64,000 bases of DNA, from contig CAVUPB010000008.1 in NCBI GenBank assembly GCA_963743275.1, positions 496,001-560,000 on the forward strand, written 5' to 3'. A program made the translations under genes and the position numbers. Under the pieces are notes generated by a model. That model made no database searches. It had not been told where the DNA came from and worked only from the letters and a program-made list of their open reading frames with translations. Origin of the DNA: JALYLC01 sp963743275 (GTDB taxonomy: Bacteria > Actinomycetota > Thermoleophilia > Gaiellales > JALYLC01). This document shows positions 34,971 through 43,086 of this stretch, in pieces (positions within the stretch are counted from its first letter, which is position 1; every line of letters begins with the position of its first letter).

Positions 34971-35648
34971 TCAGCTGATCTCCTCGGCCTTGTGGTCTCC
35001 GTGCCCGGGCAAGCGCCCGAGCGCGTCCTCGCCCGCGCCGCGGACGTGATCATGAACGAGCGCGCGCACGCGCGCGGCGTCGGCCGCCGCGAACGCGCGG
35101 GCGATCTCGGCGTGCTCGGCGGCCATGCGCTCGACCGCGCCGGCCGGGCGCGCCTGGTAGGTGAAGAGCCCGTGGGCCGCGCGATGCGTCCACGCGGCGT
35201 CCAGCGTGCGCATGACGAGGCCGTTGCCGCACGGCGCGCAGAGCGCGCGGTGGAAGTCGCGGTTGGCCTCGAAGGCGCCGCGGCGGCGCTCCGTGAGCGG
35301 CGCGAGGCGCGCCACGGCCGCGCGCTCCTCGCCGCTCGCGCGGGCGGTCGCGAGCGCGGCCGCGGCCGGCTCGAGCAGCTCGCGCAGCTCGTACAGCTCG
35401 CGCACGTCGGCCGCGGTGAAGCCCTGCACGAGCGCTCCGCGCCGCGGCACGAGCCGCACGAGACCCTCCTGCTCGAGCAGGTGCAGCGCCTCGCGCACGG
35501 GCGTGCGCGACACGCCGAGCTCGGCCGCGATCTGCTCCTGCTTGATGCGCGCGTCGGCCGGCAGGCGCCCGCTCGTGATCGCCTCGCGCAGCGCGGCGAG
35601 CACGCGATCGGTGAGCTGGTCCTGATCGTCCAGGGCGGCGAGCGGCAT
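34971..35648 (-). CDS. GntR family regulator, FCD (FadR/VanR) type
   Basis: A 225-residue regulator with an N-terminal winged helix (LREAITSGRLPADARIKQEQIA, then ELGVSRTPVREALHLLEQEG) and a C-terminal all-helical FCD ligand domain (ELYELRELLEPAAA, FHRALCAPCGN, EHAEIARAFAAAD) whose His/Asp residues bind metal and small acids. It is the first gene of the glx-microcompartment operon and so its likely local regulator. ATG 35648 is favoured because a palindrome (35653-35665) lies just upstream and a longer frame starting at 35711 would translate the palindromic repeat. Confidence 0.85.
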   Translation of the reverse strand: MPLAALDDQDQLTDRVLAALREAITSGRLPADARIKQEQIAAELGVSRTPVREALHLLEQEGLVRLVPRRGALVQGFTAADVRELYELRELLEPAAAALATARASGEERAAVARLAPLTERRRGAFEANRDFHRALCAPCGNGLVMRTLDAAWTHRAAHGLFTYQARPAGAVERMAAEHAEIARAFAAADAARVRALVHDHVRGAGEDALGRLPGHGDHKAEEIS

Positions 35649-35652
35649 CGGC

Positions 35653-35665
35653 GGATACTGTATCC
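35653..35665. promoter_or_regulatory. GntR-type palindromic operator candidate
   Basis: GGATACTGTATCC is a perfect 6-1-6 inverted repeat four bases upstream of the GntR start codon. On the coding (minus) strand its centre reads TACAGT, a plausible -10 box, which would put transcription start at or next to the ATG (leaderless mRNA). FCD-type GntR proteins usually bind such short AT-centred palindromes, so autoregulation of the whole microcompartment operon is likely. Binding is inferred. Confidence 0.55.
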
Positions 35666-35682
35666 AACATCGCGGGACCGCA

Positions 35683-35707
35683 ACGGTTGGGGTCAGACCC
35701 CAACCGT
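35683..35707. repeat. REP-like palindrome, copy 1
   Basis: A perfect 12-1-12 inverted repeat around the core TTGGGGTCAGACCCCAA, lying between the divergent GntR and SCO1 genes. The same 17-base core recurs at 63207-63249 with different but self-complementary arms, the pattern of REP-type elements mobilised by IS200-like (RAYT) transposases. It may also act as a weak bidirectional terminator. Confidence 0.7.
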
Positions 35708-35749
35708 GCATTCGCGCAGGTCGCGGGCCATCTCAACTACCCTGACGCC

Positions 35750-36433
35750 GTGATCCGAGGCAGGCGAAGCGGAGGCACGGCGCTCGTCCTGCTCGCGCTC
35801 GTCCTCGCTGCCTGCGGCGGCAGCTCGGCGGGCGACAAGGGCGCGGGCAACGGCACGACCACGCCGGCGGCCGTCGTCTCGTCGTCGGCGCCGCCCGAGC
35901 CGCCCATGAAGCCGGGCGTGCTGGCCGGGCCGATCGGCGTCACGCCGCCGCAGACCGCGCCCGAGATCACGCTGCACGACCAGAACGGCAAGCTCTTCAA
36001 GCTCTCGTCGCTGCGCGGCAAGGCCGTCTTCATCACGTTCGTCTACGCGCACTGCCCGGACGTCTGCCCACTGCTGCTGCAGGCGCTGGGCGCTGCGAAG
36101 CGCGGGCTCAAGGACCCCGGGAGCATGCAGATCATCGCCGTGTCGGTCGACCCGAAGGGCGACACGCCGAAGGCGGTCAAGACGTTCCTCGCGCAGCGCC
36201 TGCTGACCGGGAAGGTGCGCTGGCTGCTCGGTACGCGGGCCGAGCTGAAGCCGGTCTGGACGGCGTACAACATCCTCGCCAAGTCGGTGCCGCAGACGCC
36301 CGAGATCATCGAGCACGTCGCGCTCATCTACGGCATCGACGCGCGCGGCCGCATCCGCGTCGGCTACCCGGTGTCGCCGCTCAAGCCGGCCTGGATCGAG
36401 CACGACGCTCCCATTCTCGCGCGCGCGAAATGA
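35750..36433 (+). CDS. SCO1/SenC family copper-binding lipoprotein
   Basis: A 227-residue exported lipoprotein: VLLALVLAACGG has a lipobox with Cys as anchor, followed by a Ser/Pro linker. The thioredoxin-like SCO domain has FKLSSLRGKAVFITFVYAHC, the copper ligands CPDVC, IIAVSVDPKGDTP, and a distal His (IIEHVALIYG) in the usual place. SCO proteins insert copper into the Cu-A site of cytochrome oxidase. GTG 35750 is chosen because it precedes the signal peptide. No oxidase genes are adjacent, so a general redox or copper role is also possible. Confidence 0.88.
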   Translation: MIRGRRSGGTALVLLALVLAACGGSSAGDKGAGNGTTTPAAVVSSSAPPEPPMKPGVLAGPIGVTPPQTAPEITLHDQNGKLFKLSSLRGKAVFITFVYAHCPDVCPLLLQALGAAKRGLKDPGSMQIIAVSVDPKGDTPKAVKTFLAQRLLTGKVRWLLGTRAELKPVWTAYNILAKSVPQTPEIIEHVALIYGIDARGRIRVGYPVSPLKPAWIEHDAPILARAK

Positions 36434-36440
36434 CGCTGCC

Positions 36441-38516
36441 GTGAGAGCGGCGGTGCGCCGCGAGGCGGTGGCGGTGGCTGCCGTGATCGTCGCGGTTGCG
36501 GGCGTGCTGGCGCCACTCACGCTGGCCGGGCGGCTCGCCTCGTCGGCCGACCTCGACGCGTTCTACGCGCCGTTCGCGAGCTTCCTCCACACCCGCCTGG
36601 CGGCGGGCGACCTCCCGTACTGGGCGCCCGGCGCGTTCTCGGGCCAGCCGTTCCTGGCCGACGCGCAGTCGGGCGTGACCTACCCGCCGATGCTGCTCGC
36701 CTCCTGGCTGCTCGACCCGATCGACGCCCTGCGGGCCGTGGCCACGTTCCACTACCTGATCGCCGCGCTCGGCACCTATGCGCTCGCGCGGCAGTTGCGC
36801 GCCAGCCGCACCGGGTCGGCGTTCGGCGCGATCGCCTTCGCGGCCTCCGGGCATCTCGTCGCGCGCTCGGCCGCGCTCGGCCTGCTCGGCGGCGCGGCCT
36901 GGCTCGCGCCGGCGCTCGCGCTCGCGGAGGCCACCGCCAACGCGCGGCCCTCGCGGCGCGGGCCCGCCATGGCGGGCCTGTCGCTCGTGCTCGCGCTGCA
37001 CCTCGCGAGCGGGTCCCAGCAGCTGGCCGCGCTCTCCCTGGCGACGTGCGTGATCTGGCTCGTCGCGCGCGCGGGCGCGCGGGGAGCGAGGTGCGCTGCC
37101 GCCTGCATCGCGCTCGCACTCGGCCTGGCCGCCGTCGCGCTGCTGCCGCGGCTCGAGCTGCTGCGCTACGCCACGGCGTCCGGCTACGTCGACCCCGACG
37201 GCATCGGCTCGCTGCTGTTCGGCGACCGCCGGGGGCTCGTCGGGCGCTTCGGCGTGTCGCACTCCGAGATCGCCACGCTCTACCTCGGCGCGGCCACGCC
37301 CGCGCTGGCGCTGATCGGCCTGCGCCGCGGGGGCGGAGGGCCGGTGCGGCTGCTCGGGTGGCTGATCGCGTTCTCGATCGCGTGGGCGGCCGGTCTCGTC
37401 GGGTGGCTGATGGATCCCCTGCCGCTCGTGCGCACCGTGGCCGGGCACGAGCCGGTGCGCGGCATCGTGCTGGCGCTGCTGTGCGCGAGCATCCTCGCCG
37501 CGCTCGCTCTGCCGGAGGTCAGGCGCTGGCCCGGCGCCGTGCGCGTGGCCGCGCTCGGTCTCCTCGTGGGCGTGCTCGCCGGCGGCAGCGACGGCTTCGC
37601 GCTCGCGTACCTGATCCCGCTGGCGGCGGTGTGCGCCGTGCTCGCGCTGCGCCGCTTCCCGTTCGCGCCCCTCGCGCTGCTCGCCGTGCTGGGGGCCGAC
37701 CTCGCCTGGCAGGCGACGCATCAGGATCAGCCGCTGCGCTGGCTGCGGGGCTCGCAGGTCGCGCCCGAGCCGTCGGGCAGCGCGGCCTTCCTGCTTGCGC
37801 GGCAGCGCGCCGAGGGCCCCTTCCGCATCGCCACCGCCGCGCCGGAGCCCGTGCTCGTGCACCAGCTCGGAGCGCACCGCTCGCGCTCGGCGCGCGCGCT
37901 GCTGCTCGACCAGGAGGCGCTGCGCCTCGGGCTCGAGGATGTCGCCGGCTACAACCCGGTGCACCTCAAGCGCTACCACCGCCTCATGCTCGCCTCCAAC
38001 GGCGGGCGCGCCGTCGACCGGCACTTCGAGCTGGCGCTGCGCCCGGCGACGCCGCAGCTGCGCTCGCTGGCCGTGCGCTACTACGTGTCGCCGCCGGGGG
38101 AGCAGCCGCCGGGTCTGCCCGTCGTCTACCGCGATCGGCTGAGCGTGGTCACGCGCGACGACGCGGCGCTGCCGTTCGCGCGCCTCGTGCGCGCCGGCCG
38201 CGCGCCGCAGGCCGCGCGCGTCGTCTCGCGCGAGCCCGATCGCATCGTGATCGCGCCGCCCGGGCCGGGGCGGCTGGTGGTCGCCGACCTCGTCTACCCG
38301 GGCTGGACGGTGCGCATCGACGGGCGTGCCGCGACCGCGCGCAGCGACGGCGACCTGCGCGCCGTCGACGTGCCGGCGGGCGCCCGGCGGGTCACGTGGA
38401 CGTTCACGCCGCCGGGCGTGCGGCTCGGCGCCGCGATCTCGCTGGCATCGCTGCTCGCCCTCGCCGGCGTCGCGCTGCTCCCGCGCCTCCGCGCGCGGCG
38501 TCCCCGTAATGGGTGA
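36441..38516 (+). CDS. YfhO-like polytopic membrane protein (GT-C type)
   Basis: This 691-residue protein has ~11 membrane helices in the N-terminal two-thirds and a soluble C-terminal domain (~residues 450-665) rich in beta-strands (VARLVRAGRAPQAARVVSREP, VADLVYPGWTVRIDGR). The acidic first loop SSADLDAFYAPFASFLHTR fits the catalytic DxD/ExD loop of GT-C transferases of the YfhO (DUF3 type) family, thought to transfer sugars from undecaprenyl carriers to wall polymers. The VYPGWTVRIDG segment is typical for the C-terminal domain. GTG 36441 is eight bases after the SCO1 gene. Confidence 0.7.
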   Translation: MRAAVRREAVAVAAVIVAVAGVLAPLTLAGRLASSADLDAFYAPFASFLHTRLAAGDLPYWAPGAFSGQPFLADAQSGVTYPPMLLASWLLDPIDALRAVATFHYLIAALGTYALARQLRASRTGSAFGAIAFAASGHLVARSAALGLLGGAAWLAPALALAEATANARPSRRGPAMAGLSLVLALHLASGSQQLAALSLATCVIWLVARAGARGARCAAACIALALGLAAVALLPRLELLRYATASGYVDPDGIGSLLFGDRRGLVGRFGVSHSEIATLYLGAATPALALIGLRRGGGGPVRLLGWLIAFSIAWAAGLVGWLMDPLPLVRTVAGHEPVRGIVLALLCASILAALALPEVRRWPGAVRVAALGLLVGVLAGGSDGFALAYLIPLAAVCAVLALRRFPFAPLALLAVLGADLAWQATHQDQPLRWLRGSQVAPEPSGSAAFLLARQRAEGPFRIATAAPEPVLVHQLGAHRSRSARALLLDQEALRLGLEDVAGYNPVHLKRYHRLMLASNGGRAVDRHFELALRPATPQLRSLAVRYYVSPPGEQPPGLPVVYRDRLSVVTRDDAALPFARLVRAGRAPQAARVVSREPDRIVIAPPGPGRLVVADLVYPGWTVRIDGRAATARSDGDLRAVDVPAGARRVTWTFTPPGVRLGAAISLASLLALAGVALLPRLRARRPRNG

Positions 38517-39184
38517 GTCCCTCCATCGAGGGACTCGCGATCCTCCCGGAATCTGCCGATGCATGCGCCGTGGCCGAGCCGTTTCCTTCCGTCGTCGACG
38601 ATCACGCAGTCGACCCGCACGCCGCCGCCGCCGTCCTGGCGCGCCTCGCCCAGCGCGCGCGCGACGCCGCCGTGGCGGCCGTCATGGCGCTCGTGCTCGG
38701 CCTCGGGCTCGCGCTCCTCGGGCACTCCGAGATCGCACTGCCCGCCGGCGCAGCCGGCCTGACCGGATTCTTCGTCGCCGCCGTCGCCCGCGGTGAGCGC
38801 GGCGCCCTCGTCGCCCGCCTCGTCGGGCAGCGCTCCGCGTACCAGATCCCCGAGGTCGTGCGCGCGGCGGAGCGCATCTCGAGCATGGCGCATCGCTGCG
38901 AGCTCGCCCGCGCGCTGACCCGCATGGTCTTCGTCGCCGACGGCATCGAGCCGACCACGATCGGGCTCGACGCCATCCCCGAGCGCGTCCTCGTGCACGC
39001 CGACGACCTGCTCGGCCTCGCCTTCCTGATCGCGTCCGACGGCGTCAAGGTGCACCCCGCGAGCCTCGCCTTGCTCGATCGCCTGCTCGGCTCGACCACG
39101 CGCAGCCCGCTCTACAACCGCGCGATCCCCGAGCAGCACCTGCGCATCGCGATCCAGCGCATCCGCGCCTCGATCGACGCCTGA
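38513..39184 (+). CDS. hypothetical membrane protein
   Basis: A 223-residue protein overlapping the YfhO-like gene by four bases (GTGA). Two adjacent helices (AAVAAVMALVLGLGLALLG and IALPAGAAGLTGFFVAAVA) are followed by a soluble, mainly helical domain of ~120 residues (YQIPEVVRAAERISSMAHR, PERVLVHADDLLGLAFL). No family is recognised. GTG 38570, just before the membrane segment, is an alternative start. The overlap suggests a function with its upstream neighbour at the membrane. Confidence 0.6.
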   Translation: MSPSIEGLAILPESADACAVAEPFPSVVDDHAVDPHAAAAVLARLAQRARDAAVAAVMALVLGLGLALLGHSEIALPAGAAGLTGFFVAAVARGERGALVARLVGQRSAYQIPEVVRAAERISSMAHRCELARALTRMVFVADGIEPTTIGLDAIPERVLVHADDLLGLAFLIASDGVKVHPASLALLDRLLGSTTRSPLYNRAIPEQHLRIAIQRIRASIDA

Positions 39185-39272
39185 CTCCTCTGCGGCGCGG
39201 CCGCGGACCTCGCCAGGGCTTGCGTCCCGTGGTACAAACGGGGTCCCCCGTGCCCACGAAAGGAGTCGCCCC

Positions 39273-40847
39273 TTGGCCGTCATCCCTGACGACGTCTACG
39301 AGGAAACCACCGCGCTCGCCCTGGAGGAGAAGGGCAAGCTCAAGAAGAGCCTGCGCCGGGTGGACACCCTCCTCTTCACCGTCTGCGCCATGGTCGGCGT
39401 GGACACGCTCGGTCAGGTCTCGGGCTTCGGCGCGCAGACCTTCTTCTGGGTCGCAGTCCTCTCGGTCTTCTTCCTCCTTCCCTACGCCTTCGTGATGAGC
39501 GAGCTCGGCTCGACGTTCACGCAGGAGGGCGGCCCGTACGAGTGGATGAAGCTCGCGTACGGCCGCGCGACGGCGGGCTTCGGCGCGGTGCTCTACTGGA
39601 TCACGAACCCGCTGTGGGTCGGCGGCACGCTGTGCTTCCTCGCGAGCTCCGCGTTCTCGCAGTTCTTCATCCACCTGGGAGGCCCGAAGATCGGCTTCCT
39701 CGGCGACACGCCGATCTTCGACCTCATCTTCAAGCTCGCGTTCATCTGGTTCAGCATCGGCGTCGCCATCGCCGCGCTCGACCGGGGCAAGTGGATCCCC
39801 AACTTCGGTGCGGTCTGCCGCGGCGTCGTGCTGCTGTTCTTCTCGTTCACCGTGCTGATCTATGCCTTCAAGCACGGCATCCACGGCTTCGGGTTCGCCG
39901 ACTTCATCCCCGGCAAGACCTCGCAGTCCGGCACCCTGATCTTCCTCGGGGTCGTGCCGCTCCTGCTCTTCAACTACGTCGGCTTCGAGCTCGCCAACGG
40001 AGCGGCCGAGGAGATGGTCGACCCGCAGAAGGACGTGCCCAAGTCGGTCATCCGCAGCGCGATCGCGACCGTCGTGCTGTACTCGCTGCCGATCTTCGGC
40101 ATCCTCGTGGTGCTCCCGTCCAGCAAGATCAAGGGCATCGACGGCTTCGTGGGCGCGGTCAGCACGGTCTTCGGCGACGTCTACGGCGGCGCCGCGCACA
40201 CGCTCGTCGACATCATGGTCGTCGCGTTCATCGTCTCGCTCATGACGTCGGGCGCCGTCTGGATGATCGGCTCCGACCGCGTGCTCGCGGTGGCGTCCTA
40301 CGACGGCGCCTGGGCGCCGTGGTTCGGCGTGTTCAATGCCAAGCTCGGCACGCCGGTGCGCGTCAACGTGATGTCCGGCGTGCTCTCGACCGCCTTCCTG
40401 CTGTTCGCGCTCAACCTGCTGGCAGGCTCGAACGCGAACTCGTTCGCGGTCGTGCTCGCACTGACCACGTCGACGACGCTGATCTCGTACGTGATGATCT
40501 TCCCGACCGGCTGGCTGCTGCGCCGCCGCCACGGGCACGTCCCGCGGTCGTACCGCGCGCCGATGATGGGCTTCTGCGTCGCGATCTGCACCGCCTGGAT
40601 GGTGCTCGGCTCGTGGGTCGCGTTCGTGCCCGGCACGCTCGAGCGCCTGTTCGGGTTCTCCTACGACTACAAGGAGACCTGGGGCGTCTCGTTCGCGCGC
40701 TACGAGGTCATCTCGATCGGCATCCTCGTGCTGATCGGCGTGCTCTCCGCGATCGGCTACATGCTCGCCGCGCCGGTGCGCGCACAGAGCGTCGAGGTGA
40801 ACATCGAGTCGCACGCGGTGCACGCGACCGCCCCGGCGGGCGACTGA
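39273..40847 (+). CDS. amino acid/amine permease, APC superfamily
   Basis: A 524-residue transporter with ~12 helices and a long N-terminal tail (DDVYEETTALALEEKGKLKK). The first helix has the APC unwound segment (LFTVCAMVGVDTLGQVSGFG), and EGGPYEWMKLAYGRATAGF and NYVGFELANGAAEEMVDPQKDVPKS are further family landmarks. TTG 39273 is supported by AAAGGAG seven bases upstream. Its relatives carry amino acids and amines, e.g. PuuP-like putrescine or ethanolamine permeases. It may bring in the amine handled by the glx-microcompartment operon 4 kb away, but this is inference. Confidence 0.82.
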   Translation: MAVIPDDVYEETTALALEEKGKLKKSLRRVDTLLFTVCAMVGVDTLGQVSGFGAQTFFWVAVLSVFFLLPYAFVMSELGSTFTQEGGPYEWMKLAYGRATAGFGAVLYWITNPLWVGGTLCFLASSAFSQFFIHLGGPKIGFLGDTPIFDLIFKLAFIWFSIGVAIAALDRGKWIPNFGAVCRGVVLLFFSFTVLIYAFKHGIHGFGFADFIPGKTSQSGTLIFLGVVPLLLFNYVGFELANGAAEEMVDPQKDVPKSVIRSAIATVVLYSLPIFGILVVLPSSKIKGIDGFVGAVSTVFGDVYGGAAHTLVDIMVVAFIVSLMTSGAVWMIGSDRVLAVASYDGAWAPWFGVFNAKLGTPVRVNVMSGVLSTAFLLFALNLLAGSNANSFAVVLALTTSTTLISYVMIFPTGWLLRRRHGHVPRSYRAPMMGFCVAICTAWMVLGSWVAFVPGTLERLFGFSYDYKETWGVSFARYEVISIGILVLIGVLSAIGYMLAAPVRAQSVEVNIESHAVHATAPAGD

Positions 40848-40857
40848 CAGGACTCCC

Positions 40858-40890
40858 GTGAGGCCCGCCGGCAGCGCCGGCGGGCCTCAC
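40858..40890. terminator. bidirectional hairpin terminator
   Basis: Perfect 15-base arms (GTGAGGCCCGCCGGC and its complement) close a 3-base loop AGC, placed between the convergent permease and superoxide dismutase genes. There is no T tract, which is normal for very GC-rich actinobacteria. Confidence 0.8.
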
Positions 40891-40904
40891 GTCGCGTCAG
40901 GCTG

Positions 40905-41504
40905 TCAGGCGCCGAAGCGCTGGGCCACGCCGGCCCAGTCGACGACGTTCCACCACGCGTCCAGGTAGTCGGGACGGCGGTTCTGGTACTTGAGGTAGTA
41001 GGCGTGCTCCCACACGTCCACGCCGAGCAGCGGCGCCATGCCGTTGGTCACGGGGTTGTCCTGGTTGGCCGTCGACACGACCTTGAGGCCGTCGGCGTCC
41101 TTGACGAGCCAGGCCCAGCCCGAGCCGAACTGGTTGATGCCCGCGGCCTTGAAGTCGGCCTTGAACTGATCGAACGAGCCGAACTTGGCGTCGATGGCGG
41201 CCGCCAGGTCGCCGCTCGGAGCACCGCCGCCGGACGGGCTCATGAAGTTCCAGAAGAGCGTGTGGTTGAGATGGCCGCCGCCGTGATTGCGCACGACCCC
41301 GCGCTTGTCCTCGGGGACCTTCTGCAGGTCGCGGATGACGTCCTCGATCGGCTTGTCGGCCCACTCCGTCCCCTCGAGCGCGCCGTTGACGCGGTCGACG
41401 TAGGCCTGGTGGTGCTTGTCGTGATGGATCCGCATCGTCTGCTCGTCGATGTGCGGCTCGAGCGCCGCGTAGTCGTAGGGCAGCGGCGGAACGGAGTACG
41501 GCAT
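40905..41504 (-). CDS. sodA: superoxide dismutase, Fe/Mn type
   Basis: A 199-residue Fe/Mn superoxide dismutase. Metal ligands are visible in order: His in MRIHHDKHHQAYVD, His in NHGGGHLNHTLFW, and Asp and His in the C-terminal VDVWEHAYYLKYQNRRPDYL. Length and domain order (helical hairpin, then alpha/beta) are standard for a cytosolic enzyme with no signal peptide. ATG 41504 has a strong ribosome site (GAAGGAGAAGG) directly upstream. The choice of Mn or Fe cannot be settled; the GSGWAW motif is common to both. Confidence 0.95.
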   Translation of the reverse strand: MPYSVPPLPYDYAALEPHIDEQTMRIHHDKHHQAYVDRVNGALEGTEWADKPIEDVIRDLQKVPEDKRGVVRNHGGGHLNHTLFWNFMSPSGGGAPSGDLAAAIDAKFGSFDQFKADFKAAGINQFGSGWAWLVKDADGLKVVSTANQDNPVTNGMAPLLGVDVWEHAYYLKYQNRRPDYLDAWWNVVDWAGVAQRFGA

Positions 41505-41669
41505 GCCTTCTCCTTCGGTGGTGTTGCGCCTCTCGCGGGCATTCTTGCGCGTCCCGGCGAGAGCGGAGGGTTGCCAGGTTGCGAGAGCGGGGGGATGATG
41601 GCGGGAAATGGAACGAGTGAACCGGATTGCAAGAAGCGCGGCCGGCCGCATCTGGCTCGGGGACGACGC

Positions 41670-42275
41670 ATGAGGACGTACGAAGCAGGCAAGGAGCCGC
41701 TCGCGGCAGCAGCCGCGGACACGCGCGACTGGGTGTTCGACCTGCTCGACAATCCGCGCCACCGCGAGCGCCTCGAGGTGCTGGCGGGTCTCGAGCTGGC
41801 CCGGCGCCCGGGCTGTGAGCCATGCCTGCGCGCGCTCGTCTTGGACGACTGGGACTACGAGACGCTCTACCACCTCGGCTGGTGCGAGTCGTGCCGCTCC
41901 GCGAGCTTCGCGCTCGGCATGGACACGACCGCTCCCAAGGCCGTGAGCTCGAAGTTCCGGCGCCACGCGCTCTACGTCGTGCTGGCGGCGGGCGTCGCGA
42001 TCGCGGCGCCGCTCGCCGGCAGCCACCTGATCAACGGCGGCGGAGGCGGGGGCAAGGTCGCGCAGGGCGGCGGCAACCCGACGACGGTCCCGGCGACGAC
42101 CCCGGGCACGACGCCCGCGACGACACCGGGCACGACGACGCCCACGACGACACCGGTCGAGACCACGCCTGTGGAGACGACGCCGGCGGCGACCACGCCG
42201 GTCGTCACGCCCGTCCCGCGCTCGAAGCACGTGCAGGGCGGGCGCGACAAGCACGCGCTTCCGCTGACCACCTGA
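41670..42275 (+). CDS. single-pass membrane protein with zinc-finger-like N-terminus and Thr/Pro tail
   Basis: A 201-residue protein. The N-terminal cytosolic half has two Cys pairs (CEPCLRAL and CESCRSASF, 38 residues apart), resembling zinc-binding anti-sigma factor domains. A membrane helix follows (LYVVLAAGVAIAAPLAG), then a Gly-rich stretch and a long Thr/Pro repeat tail (TTPGTTPATTPGTTTPTTTP) that is probably extracellular and may cross the wall. This layout is like an anti-sigma factor, but no sigma-factor gene is nearby. ATG 41670 is used; ATG 41595 is possible. Confidence 0.6.
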   Translation: MRTYEAGKEPLAAAAADTRDWVFDLLDNPRHRERLEVLAGLELARRPGCEPCLRALVLDDWDYETLYHLGWCESCRSASFALGMDTTAPKAVSSKFRRHALYVVLAAGVAIAAPLAGSHLINGGGGGGKVAQGGGNPTTVPATTPGTTPATTPGTTTPTTTPVETTPVETTPAATTPVVTPVPRSKHVQGGRDKHALPLTT

Positions 42276-42300
42276 GAAGCCTGGCCCTATCATCGAGCGG

Positions 42301-43086
42301 GTGGACACCGTCCTCCGCGAAGGCAGCCTGGCGGGCCGCTCGGCGCTCGTGACCGGCGGCGGCACCGGCATCGGGCGCGCGACCGCCGAGCTGCTGGCCG
42401 CGCTCGGGGCGCGGGTCGCGGTCGCGGGGCGGCGCGGCGAGCTGCTCGAGGCGACGGCGGCGGCCATCCGCGCGAGCGGCGGCGACTGCCTGCCGGTCGT
42501 GTGCGACGTGCGCGAGCCCGAGGCGGCCAGGGAGCTCGTCGGCGCCGTGATCGCTGCGTACGGCTCGCTCGACGTGCTCGTCAACAACGCCGGCGGCCAG
42601 TTCGTCAAGCCCGCCGAGGAGATCAGCCTGAACGGCTTCCGCGCAGTCATGCGCCTCAACCTCGACGCCGTGTGGGAGCTGACGCGTCTGGCCGCGGTCG
42701 AGAGCATGCTCCCGAACGGCTACGGCAAGGTCATCAGCGTCGTGCTCTCGCCGCGGCGCGGGATCCCTGGCATGTTCCACTCCTCGGCCGCGCGCGCCGC
42801 GGTGGAGTCGATGACGCGCACGCTCGCCACGGAGTGGGGCGGGCGCGGGGTGCGTCTGACGTGCGTGGCGCCGGGGACGATCGACACCGAGGGCTGGCGC
42901 GGCTACGGCGACACCGTCGAGGAGGTCGCGGCCACGATCCCCGTCGGCCGCCTCGGCACGGTCGAGGAGGTCGCGCAGATGATCGCGTTCCTGGCCTCGC
43001 CCGCGGGCGATTTCGTGACGGGCACGACGGTGGTGATCGACGGGGGCGTCGACAACGTCGACCTGCCGCCGGGCAGATCGCCGTGA
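42301..43086 (+). CDS. short-chain dehydrogenase/reductase without the YxxxK motif
   Basis: A 261-residue Rossmann-fold SDR: SALVTGGGTGIGRATAELL, the NNAG motif, and APGTIDTEG. At the catalytic position the usual Tyr-x-x-x-Lys is absent; the region reads MFHSSAARAAVESMTRTLA, as in the 2,4-dienoyl-CoA and trans-2-enoyl-CoA reductase-like SDRs (PECR/DECR branch). It may reduce an enoyl-CoA, or the active site may be altered. GTG 42301 starts 25 bases after the upstream gene, and the stop overlaps the IclR gene start. Confidence 0.8.
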   Translation: MDTVLREGSLAGRSALVTGGGTGIGRATAELLAALGARVAVAGRRGELLEATAAAIRASGGDCLPVVCDVREPEAARELVGAVIAAYGSLDVLVNNAGGQFVKPAEEISLNGFRAVMRLNLDAVWELTRLAAVESMLPNGYGKVISVVLSPRRGIPGMFHSSAARAAVESMTRTLATEWGGRGVRLTCVAPGTIDTEGWRGYGDTVEEVAATIPVGRLGTVEEVAQMIAFLASPAGDFVTGTTVVIDGGVDNVDLPPGRSP

